From: Bombus terrestris
Lineage: Eukaryota; Arthropoda; Insecta; Hymenoptera; Apidae
DNA length: 64,000 nt
NCBI RefSeq assembly: GCF_910591885.1
Contig: NC_063281.1
Span: forward strand, 9,028,200-9,092,199
Direction: 5' to 3'
The position numbers and the translations under genes were made by a program. Each line of letters starts with the position of its first letter. Positions within the stretch are counted from its first letter, which is position 1. Positions 12,609-25,000 of the stretch are shown here, one piece after another. Below the pieces are notes generated by a model. It saw only the letters and a program-made list of their open reading frames with translations. It did no database searches and was not told the DNA's origin.

Positions 12609-14814
12609 TTTAATCTGGAACTAGTTAAAATTTTGTTCCAATAAATGGCATTCAGATACTATTATCTTCCTCATATTCAAACAAATTTATGGAATATCTT
12701 TGGAAAAATATTTCCAAATACAAAAGAGTATAAATAATCGAGAAAATAGAATTAGGTCGAGTGGATGGATTACGCATTTATTGGAAATTTAGAGCAACAG
12801 AAATGTAAACAATACGCAATTCACGAAAATATAAAAAAATATCAAAAATGTAATACTCACGAATATAATAGAATTCTGGTTACATTTCGTTTCTTCAATT
12901 GTATTCATGAAATATCAATTTGTAGAAATATCCACAGTCCAACAATTACAAACGTCAATCCTATTACTGCATATTGCCTTTTAAAAATTTATGTATTCTA
13001 TTATATATATTCTCTTTCTCTAATTTATTCTCAATTTTGTGATCCAAATACATCTCGTTAAAAATAACCGAGTATCTGGATATTTTTAAACGATGCATAA
13101 AATATAGTGAACCAACCATATCTGTTTTTTTTTATACAAACAACAAAGCAACGATTTGTTTATCCATATAAAAATATGAATTTGCATAAATGAATTTGCA
13201 GATTATTGATAAATATTTAACAATTGTTGCAGTCAGTGTACTATTTAATAGCATTTTATATCAAAGGATAGTTAGCGCAGATAGGTTAAACCAAAGAAAG
13301 TTACTTTCCCGATGCAAGTAACTTCTCGCATGTAGGGCGAACTTTCCCCTCAACAGATCGGTTATACTCGAGGAAAAAAAATCATTAACCCCCTGGGTAA
13401 TCATTGCGTGACCAATACAGTAGTCGTGTGGCGGAGTTTATCTTACTCTTGCGTTTCACTCACGCACATTCAACTAGTGTAATTAATGAAATACACGATT
13501 ATTTGATAACTTTGTTGCGTCAACGACGTTTACTCTTCTTTTTTTAACTTTTTAATTACGCTCCCTAAAGGATATTTGACTTTTTCTTGTGCATGAGAGC
13601 AAAAATTCTTTACGTAAATAAAAATGTTTTACGAACAAGGAAATAGGGATGAGAACAAAAGAGGTGTACGAAGTGCAGTTAAGCTTTAAAAGGGATAGAT
13701 TTAAAGATCAGTCCCTAGGTAGACGGTGCTCCTTGTGTTTAATTTATTTCCAGATATCATATGGCCGTGGACAATTTTTTAATACAAACTGTTTCTTCAA
13801 AATTTAAGGAAATGATGAACGTAATATCTTTTTGTCAACCATTGCAGCAATGAAAATAACAAAGAAGTGAATGTTAACTTTGGGATCAGGTTCGTGTTTC
13901 ATTTAACGACACATCCAACAGATGTGTAGATAGAAGATAGTATAAAAGGAAAAAAGCTGATGGTTCATATACTTCCCCATCTTGTGTCCTTAGGGAAAAT
14001 ATATTACTGCCATGAATTGTTCTCCGTGAAACATTTTCAGCTCAGACTACAAAGAATTCAAACGTATTTTTTCCTTAACATGTAACATTTTCATGACGCT
14101 CCAAGATTACTTTAGATTTAATCTTAATTACAATTGCGCTCAATTAAGTGTACTGTTTTTTAACCTTTATATTTCAATCTTACTCTTGTTCGAACAAGTA
14201 GAAACGCTTAGTAATAGAAACTGAAAGAACAATTCATGCACATCAACAACGATCTTTCTTATTATTTTCTTCAAATTTAAAAAACAGCAGAAAAACACGA
14301 TTATGAGAAAATGGCCTAAAGAATGTGGCAGCGTTGAAGAACGATAAATAATAATAGCAGTAGTAATAGTAAAGAAGAAAATAACGCATATGAATTGTAA
14401 TATGAAAAAATTCCAACATGGAACGGATAGTGAGTAGTAAATGATAGGAATGATGTTTATTGCTCGTGTTAGCGAGCCTAAGAGAGCGTGGCAGGGAAAT
14501 GAAAGCAGCAGCCCAGAAAAAGTTCTCCGAGTGATTTTCTTCGTTTTGAGTTTCGAGTTTCGAGCGTGGCTCGTTGAATGCTCATTGAATCCGTGAAACG
14601 CATGTGCATCGATGGCTATTCAATGCTAGCCCGAATTCCACCATCTGGGTTAATAGCGGTCGCTTTTCGCATATCAAGTAGCATCGATTACTTAACGCGT
14701 TATTAACTAACCTCACCGAGAGAAACCCTAAATAATCCGTGGGAATAATTCCTCGGAGAAAAAAATACGAGAAACCGTTTAACATCGATGATTTCACTAT
14801 CAGACATTAGCGCG

Positions 14815-15245
14815 CTTAAAATAACTCGTTCTTGTTTCAAGGAATATGAATATTAAAGTTATTCGTGGAAACGTCAGAACCGTCTAAAAATTAGAGTCAG
14901 AGAATGAAATAAATGTATACAGCCCGAAACGGAAACAAATGGAAAGGGTGAATCGAATGGAAATATTTATGAAAAAAAATTTACTACGTTAGGAACATGC
15001 GAATAAATTCATTCTAGAGCGAGATATTATTTCAAAAAATACGAATCGATCCGCAGAAACGTCAGAAATAACTAAAAATTTTATCGAAGAAGCAGAACAA
15101 ATTTATACAGTTTGGCATAAAAACGAATCAAAAGGATAAATTGTATCGAACAGTTTATTAAAAAAAACTAGCCGTATGAAAATCACGCGAATTAAACTCG
15201 TTCTAAACCGAGTTCTTGCTTGAAATCACGCGAATTTCTCCGCGC
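14815..15245. repeat. Degenerate tandem repeat, about 185 bp period, intergenic
   Basis: Three units are anchored by AACTCGTTCTTG at 14823, AATTCATTCTAG at 15006 and AACTCGTTCTAA at 15195, so spacings are 183 and 189. Each anchor is followed by an ATTTCAA- or CTTGAAAT-like block. In the first two units there is then an AAACGTCAGAA block (14871 and 15057) and a CTAAAAATT block. It lies in the spacer between the convertase and ankyrin genes and has no coding frame. Confidence 0.6.
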
Positions 15246-16368
15246 AACCAAATATTTTACGAGGAAGACGGATAAAATGCGTATTAGAGGCTGTGGTATC
15301 AGCGCGCGGGAGCAGATTATTGGAAATTTCAATCGATAATCGAAATGTAAGACATTTTTGTATCCGCGAATATATCACTGCACCGATATCAAACAGTTGG
15401 CCAGAAATACCTACGTATCCTACCGCAAGTTCGGTTTAAATTATTGGCGAATCCGATGGAACTTACTTTCTCTCTCTCTCTCGCTCTCTTCCAGTTCAAG
15501 CTTTCTATCGAGAAACTTTGCTCTGCTCTTTCACTGTGATAAGAGGTCGCTTTAACAGATGGTAATTGCGTATGGAAGCAGGAAATTATCAGTTTTCCTT
15601 CATAGGACGATTATCATCCGGCATGACTATTGAAAACCATCGACATTGAGAATAGTTTCATTTGAGAAATGGAAATTTTTGTCACAATTCGAGCCATTTT
15701 GCTCCTCCTTTCCTTCATATCTTTTTGTTATCTCTTTTTTTATCTTCCTTTCCATTTTTTTCTGACGAATCCTCGATCGATACTCGTGCAAGGAACTAAA
15801 ACAAGATCGAGTTCCAAGATACTTAGTTACCTAAACATGTCATTAACCGAGTTAAATTAACATAGCAAAGAAATGAATGTTATTTAATTCTTGAAAAATA
15901 CTGTGCGTTTATTCTGGTTCCTCGACCAAGTTATTGTTAAAAATCAGAAAAATGACAGAAGTGGGCTTGCACTTTTCTCCTTGTGATCTTCAATGTTAAG
16001 CAAACTGGAAGCAGTTATAGTAGTAGCTCCATAGATGAACTCGCGCTGTTTCGGAATTCGTGAATTCGATTTTCGTAACAATGCCAACGGAGAAGCGCTT
16101 TGACTCGAAAAGATACAGATATTCTCCGTGTGATAGATAAGTCGTGAGATAGCTACCGTGAGCGTAGCGATCGCTATGACGTCAACGGATAAAATTTGTT
16201 GCAAGATAAAAATCAAAATTAGAATTAAAAGAAAAAATTTGTTCGTTAGGCATCGAGAACATTGTCCTCTGAAAAATAATAATGGAATAACACCACGAAC
16301 TGGAAAGAAATCTCCGGTGGCCGTGTATATTTAGCGTGAGTGGATGATCTAGGTTGGAGGAGGAGCTT

Positions 16369-16414
16369 CTTGTTATTTTCAATTCAACGAACTTGTTATT
16401 TTCAATTTCAAAGT
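16369..16414. repeat. 23-bp tandem duplication
   Basis: CTTGTTATTTTCAATTCAAC starts at 16369 and is repeated with small changes from 16392. It is a short local duplication with no obvious function. Confidence 0.6.
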
Positions 16415-16927
16415 ACTGTGGCAAGTCCGGCGTGTCCAGAGCCTCCTTGAAAATCGATTTTATCACGGCACGTAATTACTCGCTCGTGAACCGCGCGAAT
16501 CCCAAACTGAGCGTTAACAAGCCGCGGATAAAAGTAACCGGGAGACCAATGGAAAAATTGCGAACATAGGACAAAAAGAGCGTACGATTCGAGGATCGAG
16601 AGAATATTCACCCATTTGGAGTAAATCGCAAATGTTTCTCTTGTTCTCGGAAAAATCGAGACGGCGAACGCCAGAAAGCACGCTGGAAAAACGAATGGCA
16701 GGGAAATGAAGAAGGATAGAGAATAACCTACAGGCCGGTTGCATTGTGTTTATTTTTAGCTTGTGACAAATAGCTCGTTGCGTGTGTCCGCAGGTAACAT
16801 AGGCAACAACACTGCAGCAACAACGATGAGATCGAAAATTCGACCAAATTTTTTATCAGTTCGGAACTGTTGGTACAGTGATGTACGAAAGTTTTCAAAC
16901 AATTGTAAAAACCTTTTCTAAATATGT

Positions 16928-17005
16928 TATACGAAATATCTTGAAATTTTATCACCGCTATAGCGAGACTCGACTATCACAATGATATTTGTGAAGCTCG
17001 AAACA
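16928..17005 (-). repeat. Dispersed repeat family, copy D
   Basis: Read on the minus strand, this copy shows the same ordered blocks as copies at 5899, 26968 and 27254, but it is the most diverged (for example CGAGACTCGACTATCA on the plus strand in place of CGAGATACGACTGTCA). It lies in the intergenic spacer. Confidence 0.45.
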
Positions 17006-19604
17006 AGTGTAAAAAGTATAAGTTGCAAGGTATCATTGTTTGTCTGTTGCCCCCTGAGACTCTTCCGTTTCGACTGTAAATCTAGAATTGACAAAGAATT
17101 TGAGAAAAATGAAAGGGAAAATATTTTTTTTTTTTCTATTACAAGGTATAGAATTTTTTAAACAACCAGAGGTGGAAGATATTGAAGTTTAATAGCAATG
17201 GATAACAGTAAATTACAACCGAGGAACCTTTTGAAAAAAGAGGACCTTCGTATAAGTGTATTAAATCTCAATCTAAGTCTAAGTCTTTAATCTCGAAACA
17301 AACAAGTTTATATCAAACGTAGTTTCATCGATGACTTTTAGCCTGTAATTCGAATTTTTATCGAGGTAGAAGGAACACAAGTTAATCCGCAATACGATCA
17401 GAGTCCAGTAAGGGATTATCGTTGACGCGTAACAACCTACCGACGACCTTTATTTTTAGCACAAAAGCGGACGAAGTAACGTGCGCTGGTCGTTTTACCG
17501 AAGGCGTCATCTCACAGTCAACCGTCATTCTTTATCTGTTGACCCGCACGTTCTCCACTTTTGTCGCCAACTGCACAGAAAGGAAAGCAAACAGAGGGGC
17601 CGGTTACCGCTAATTACTTGACTTCTCATCTTGCAGCCACGCGCTAAATAGCCGCCCTTTTCTTTACACAGCTTCATTGACCCGTCGGATAAGAAATGGG
17701 TAGAGCGCTTTTCGCTCATCTTTCTCGCATTTTTCCTTCTTTTTGTATCGTCAGCGTTGAGTTCGTGGAGGCGTTTATCGATCGCTCCGCAAACATTTGT
17801 CATTTTTAATGAAAGATATTAGTGCAAATATGTGACCTCACGCGTGATGTTACGGGGATTTACATTGGAAACACCGGTGTATATAATTACAACGTATTAT
17901 AATTCTAATCTATTATTGAATCGATGCAAGACAGAAATCGCCTGAAGTTTCAAAGTAAAGTAAACATCACCGACGCTACATCGTATAACGTATTAATGCA
18001 AATCTTTGCTGAAGCCATTTTGAAACGGTCTATTTAATATTTCGAACAACATTTAATCTGTAGGAAACAATAAAAAGAGAGGGAAGCGGAGTTATCGGAA
18101 TTTCATTATGTTCGGGGAAACAGTATACTATACATTGATCAATCAAAATATAATTACTAGATTACCATTTCCATAATTGACGACGTTGTATCAACCTATC
18201 AAAATACGAAATATTTTGAAAACCTATAACTCGCTCGATAAAATTATGGTCAGGAAATCGTTATTTACTTAATTCTCACGACAATATTATCGGTGGTCTT
18301 GAATAGCTTGTCATTTATGTCGTAACGACGTTAACGTCGTGGCTCGATAGGGATTACAAAACTGTGCCATCAGATTATCGTAACACCGCGCCGAGTCAAA
18401 CGCGACGTGATAAACGCTCTTCATTCACTGCTGACAAAATTTACCAAAGGTTAAAAGCAGTGTAATTGATCGCCGGTGCTCTCAGTTGCATTAATAGGGA
18501 AATATCGACGATTTGCTCGAGCGTTATATTCCCGCTCAAAAATTGTTCCCATATTTGCTATTTTAATCTCAACTTTACTTTTCTATCAAGGGAACCGATT
18601 AAACTCGTTCTTGATACATGGAAAACGCTTTAAGATTTATCTGAGAAATACTAGCAAAACGTGAATAAGAAACTTGGTCGAAATCTCGAGCGTTGATCGT
18701 CAAGTAGAAACTGACGTAATTAACCAGACACGTCACAGGGAACAACTAAATTGTATTTTATCTTCTTTTTTTATTTTTCTCCCCTTTTCTGGCTATTTTT
18801 CAGCATTATTTATTTAATTTGCGGAATACAGCGAGAGAATAGTTGGCGAAAAACGCGTATTCTCTTTCAATAAAAATTTCTCTATCAATTGTACAGCCAG
18901 TCGTTCAAACATTAATCTTTTTCCCACGGCCTCGTTTGTCAACTTTTAATCAAGCTAATATTAAAAAGCTGTTAAATGAAAGTATATTGGAAATCGTATC
19001 ATCGAAACCATGAACTACGCTACAGTGTTTTATATTTAGAGATTCGTGTATTCCTTTACTGCTCAATCTTTCTAAAAGTCGCTGCTCCATGAAACGTAAT
19101 ATTTCAGTTGAGTCAGCTAAAGCTGCAGTTAAGCTTGAAAAATATCCTAATTCTCAAAATTGTCTCTGCCGATACGTGCGTCCACAACGTTCCGTTTTAG
19201 CCATTTATAGGTCAGTCGAAGGAACTTTGATGCTTCCTATTAACGCTCGACTAGTAAAGATAATCTAGTAGAGGACTACGACTAGTAGAGGAATCAATGT
19301 CGCGATTAATTGACTAATCGCGATATAATAGCATAATAGTGTATTCTGCGAAAATAGCGATTATCCTCCTACGTTGCGTTGCCATTAGTAATTGGAGTTA
19401 GCCAGGTTATTTCAAACTCGCATCATTAACAACTAATGAGAGCGTGGAGTTTAGGAAATGGAACATTCGTGGAATCGAACGAAAATATCAATGATACGAT
19501 TAAACTTCGTTAACCTTATACACGAAATATTATCCAATAGAATTATAGATAAACGTCGACTCCTATTTCTAAATGCGATGGCAATAAATTAACGATATAC
19601 ATAG

Positions 19605-20090
19605 TTAACGTTCGATTGAATTTCAACGATGTAACCGAATACAGAATCACGTTTGCAATGAGAATTATGTCAACCTTCAATATCATCATTCATCAGAATT
19701 CAATTGACCAGTTCACTCGTGTCTCGAATAACAAACGTATTATTTTTTAAAAATTTCTATTAAAGTTGAAATATAACAGAATTTAAATGATGCAAGACAC
19801 GCTTTTGCAATGAATATCATGAAACCACTATTCATTATAATTTGATTAACCAATCCAACCGTGTTCCAAGTAGCGAACAAGATAAAAAGAATTTTTTATT
19901 CCAGTGAAAATATTTTAAAAATTAAATTATGTAGACTCGTGTTTGCAATCAAAACTGTACTACAATCATCATTCATCTCAATCCAGATTGACCAGGCGTC
20001 CTTTATTTGCAATAGCCAACATCTCTCATTGCAAACAATTTTCTGAAAAATTCTATTAAGATAGAAACGTTTCAGAAATTAAATCGTGTT
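19605..20090. repeat. Degenerate tandem repeat, about 140-150 bp period
   Basis: Units begin with GTTTGCAATGAG at 19651, TTTTGCAATGAA at 19802 and GTTTGCAATCAA at 19941, spaced 151 and 139 bases. Within each unit the order is conserved. It runs CATCATTCATC-like block, AATT..ATTGACCA-like block, a TCGTG/GTGTTCC-like block, AACAA, then AAAATTCTATTAAAG-like and AGAAATTAAAT-like blocks. A partial unit precedes the first from about 19605. Confidence 0.6.
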
Positions 20091-22021
20091 TGGTTAAGGA
20101 GTGTATTACATATTACTGTAGCAATTATATAAAAATTGTTTGATCTGTGGAAGGAAGAAAGAGTGAGAGAGAAAGACAATGAGAACTACAGTAATCCAAC
20201 TGGTATTTCCAACCAATTGTGAATTTTCTCTGGAACAGCATCCACTCTTATTGCCACGTAACATTTTTTTAGACCGTGCAACCCATCCCTGGAATTCTGC
20301 TCGCATTTCGTAATCATAAAAATATCACAAGCGGAAAGAAGATTCTTATTAAAACTTTCCCAGCGCAATAAATTCGGTAACAAACAGTTGACAGAATTTC
20401 TCCGCGTATTCAACATCGTTGTCCGCATTTCATAAAGGTGTCGCAGACCAAACTCTCGGTTGGAGAATTTCATTTTTCTGGTCGCTTCTGCAACTCGTTA
20501 AACATTCCCCGCGAGTTATAGAACGCGACTAAAACACGATGGGAAACGTTCTGTTGATGAAAAAAAAAAAAAAATAAATAAATCGCGAGGAGTGCAAATA
20601 AAGGAGAAGAAAGAAAAAAACTAGTTCGCAAAACACGTTGTGTTTTCATATATTTTCCCTATTCGTGTCCATGAAACTGACTCGATGATGCCTCTCGCAG
20701 AAAACGTGAAACGGAACGAACAAACAACTGCGTTCGTCTGTGAGAAGAATGTTTTGTATTTACATATTTTGAAAGGAGGTTTCTCCTTTCTCATCTCGAG
20801 TCATGATATACTTTCGCCTCTTGACGTCTGCGACACGAGAACCTTGCATGCATTGATTTTACGAGATCCACCTGAGTGATTTTGAGAAAAATTACAGAAT
20901 ATAAGATACGTATCGCCAAACGGATAACATTGAAATGGTTACTTGTGAAAGGAAAAACATGTATAACCAATAAACGTGAGTGAAATAGTTGTGAATCTTA
21001 TAAATAAAGTATTTGCAGTTAGACTGACGACGACATGTACGAACGTCGTAGGATTTTGTATCTTCCTTTACATTATTCCACGCCTAAGATAGAGTTTTTA
21101 GTGGTTACTCGACCGGATCGATATCTACAACGTCGTAACTTTTGATTTTGGTTGACGTGGGAGGATAATATTGTTATTAGGTTGATGAATAGAACATTAG
21201 AAAAACAGATCGATACGAGTTTCGTTGTGGCAACTTGTACATTCTAATTAAGCCGTGAGTGAAATCGACGAAGGAAAATTAGCGATGAAATTTTCATACG
21301 TTCCACTTCCACTTACTAACCGTCTATCTCTATGCCGTTACGCGTTTTAATTGTGATCTCGAACACCTGTTAGAGGACCATAGCTGTTCCATGAATACCG
21401 CTATTGAACCTCTTGCCAACGTCGTTTCGAAATTGAGCAACGGATTCCCCACATAATAACGACGTTAATTCGTGTATAGTGAGTGAGTCAAGTCACTGAT
21501 GCAAATTAGTAAATACATACGCCATCCTTGGAATAGCATACTAAAGCGAAACCGCAAATATGCGTATAATTATTTCATTTGTGTTCGTCGAGCAGCCTGC
21601 CAGGCATGCGCCGAATTTCGATACAAATGGAAACTTCCGACTATTAATAACTGCAGGTTGATCAAATTGCTTTCACTGTAGATTTCATGGATTAACAAAT
21701 TCGTGGAATTATAATTAATAAAAGGTCAAAGTAGCATCAGAAAAAATATGAACTCCAGGGCGAAATCAATAGACTAATAACCGGAGGCGTTACACAAATC
21801 CGATGCAAATAAATTTTCCTAATGAACTGCATGATAAAATTGGAACGTGTACGAAAACTCTCGTTTGCATAATTTCACATTAAACCTAAACGAGACTTGA
21901 AAAACTTATTTCCGTTCCATTACGTAATTCCACGTAAAATGTTTTATAATTCATAGCCTGTTAGTGCAAGCTGGGAATAACGAGAAAACGAAGCACGTTC
22001 GTGTTCAATTTTAAATTTCAG

Positions 22022-25000
22022 ATTTAATAAGTACACGGGATGAGAGCCAACATGTAGACCGAAGAGAGACACGAGAAAATAACAAAACATGGTGGACAAA
22101 GAAGAAATGACGAAGACACCCTCGCCCCTGAATATCAACGAGGCGATCGAAGGGGAAGTGTTGAACCAAAAGACTGCTAGGAGTAAGTATCACAGAAAGC
22201 GAGAATGCGATATCTTCAAGAAATTTTGTTGTTCTCCCTAGTATTAGCTCTCCATCCAGTCTAAACTTGAAAACAATAAATCAAAAGCTCCTCGTCTTTT
22301 TGTGTCATTGGATTGAGTAAACGAACAAATTTCGAGAGATTACGAAACATCGTCTTTCATTGCTCTCGAGTCTGATATGAGAAACATTTTTTTTTTTAAA
22401 GACAAGATTTTTAGAAATCTCTTTGAAAGAAAGTATTGGGATGTTCGAAAAGTTCGTAGCATGTTTATTATAATTTTTTATTGAATAATGAAATGTTCAA
22501 ACGAATACTACACTTTATTGAATACTAAAAAAAAAAATTAAGGAAAAACGGCCAAAATTAATCAATAAAACAGATACGTAGACAAAATATTAAATATTTT
22601 ATGTAGAAACATGTAAAAGCTGTTCGAAGGAATTCTTTATCGAAGATGATGACAAATATTTCAAGAGAAGATTCAAGAAGTTATAGATGGCAGGACATCT
22701 AATTCTAATGAAATCTCTTTTAACTTTCTCTATAAATCTTCTGAACAACCTAATATAAAATAAAATGTAGATAGAGGGTTTATTGTATCGAGCAAAAAAG
22801 ATAAAAGGTTAGAAAGGTGAAAATAGAATATTTAGTGGCGCAGGTTTCTAATTAACATTGTTTTTAATATTTATAATGAAAGAAGCTCATTGAAAATTTC
22901 TGTTTACCAGTACTTAAGAACGATCTTCTATTATACGAGGCTGTGATAAAAAATGAAGCGGACACCGTTCGCAAAGTGCTCAAAGAGCCAGTGGACGTCG
23001 ATTCCAGGAACAATGTAAGTGGGGAAAAAACAAGCTATATGATAAATCGAACAACGGGTGAATATGAAAGCATTGAAAGAAATCCGCTGCAATCGAATCA
23101 CAGTTTACGTCGAATCAATTTCCGACACAAAAATCGAATTTCCCGGAATGGAGTCGAAAAATAGTACGGTTGCAAATAGAATTTTTCGCTTCGCGCTACT
23201 TCGTTAATACTAATGCTGTGCAAAACTCACTGCACTGTCGAAAGCAGATAACATGATGCGTTCGTGGTAATGGCGGAGATGTAAGTCGATGTAAGGGCGC
23301 GCGTCTGACTACATACGAGGCATTACTACTAGAAGCTCCATTAGCGAAGCATTAAGGATTCAATTAAGGAAATTTATCGTTTTCCCAATTTCGTCGTTGC
23401 TTTCGAACTATTTCAATCTTCTTGCATTTAATATTAATGCAATGAAATTTGTATTCGAATCAAACGTCTGACTGAGTACGAAATATTTCGCTTTAACGTG
23501 TTTACATATTTCTTCCTCGGGAGTTCACGTTGGTATTTGAACGAACATCGCGTTTCCTACATGAAAATTAATTATATTTATCTTATGTCGTATTCAACGA
23601 AACTATTTGCATGAAAAATGATCGGAAACGAAAATATTAGATTGTTTCAAAAGTTTCTTTCCTTTTACAAAATGTTGTGCATCTGTTATTTTCTTATAAA
23701 ACGAAATAAACTTTTCTGCCAATCTAACACAAGACGAGTCTCTAGTGACTAATAACGGTAATTTAATATCGATTGAAACGCTAGAAACACGCACGATACG
23801 CGTATGTTTGCACTGGAAAATTATTGTTTAGTATGGTCGGGCGCCAATTCATTGGGCAGCGTCCAGGGGGAACACGGAGATCATAGAGATGTTGATACAA
23901 GCGAAATGCGACATCGAGGCTAGAGACAAGGTAATATCGCAGTGAAAATATTATCATTCAGATATTTGCTTCAAGTAAAATTGAACTAAACCAGAATAAT
24001 TATCAGAACAAATGAACAGACGACGATTCGAACGTTATTACGAGTGTTTCTCGTCGTTTCGTTCAAATGTTAATTATTTTGCATATACGCTTGAATTTTC
24101 TATATTTGAAGAAAATTTTATCGAATGTCAGAAAACCAGTGACTGGAATCTGAACAAATTTTATATAAAATTGACATAACGTAATTAAATTCCATTTGCC
24201 ATGTTTCAAGTTCGGCATGCGTCCGTTACACATGGCTGCGCGATATGGACACAGGGACGCTGTTAAAATGTTAATCAACGCCGGAGCGAACGTGTCAGCG
24301 GTAAACAAGGTATATCGATAATTATACCGATAGATTAATACTAAATAAAAACATCGGAATCGAATCAATTTGAATCTTTCGAACCGACTGCAACTTCGTA
24401 AAAAAAGAAAATTTAAGTTGATATAAGCGTACGTCTACGATTTCACGTATCGTTCTCATATAGGATCATAAATCGAGTCACGAACCTTTCTCATAGAGTA
24501 TTTCTTACGATAGAAGCTTTGAACGTGACCTTATCTTTCAAAGAAAACCCTTCACTGTTCTCGGAAATTCTTAAAGAAACCGTTCAAGATTATTTTTAAA
24601 GGAGCTTTCCTTTTGGAACATGTTTCAGTTCGTTTGATTCAATAACAATACGGTCCGATAAAAGATTTATATGCTGGCGCTGCAACGAGGCCAACATTAC
24701 GATGACGTTCATTTAGTAGAGTAGTATGCGTAACTACTACTCTGTTACAGAAGCAATACACTCTCTTAATGTGTGCTGCTCGAGGCAACAACATTCGCGT
24801 CGTCGACTACCTTGCTGAGGCAGTGGAATCGTTGAACGGAGATGCAACCGACTGTACCGGTGCGACAGCTCTTCATCATGCAGCCTGTGCCGGTCATCCA
24901 AGTATGATAACCGCGCTTACCAATGTGCCAAGAATCGAATTGAATGCCGTGGATAAGGTAAGAGCTATCATATTTCGTTATTTTCTTTTGTAACCGGGAA

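Larger units (their letters stand above)
11802..22021. other. Spacer or long first intron upstream of the ankyrin/death-domain gene
   Basis: No coding exon is recognised on either strand. The stretch holds the tandem arrays at 14.8 and 19.6 kb, one dispersed-repeat copy, a short CT run near 15470 and a 16-base perfect palindrome at 18325-18340. If the leader exon at 11.6-11.8 kb is real, all of this is intron. Confidence 0.45.

Noticed and set aside
6886..13770. Shared word TTTATTTCCAGAT at about 6912 and 13742 as a repeat family
   Set aside because: The flanks do not align; a 13-base AT-rich match can occur by chance in 64 kb.
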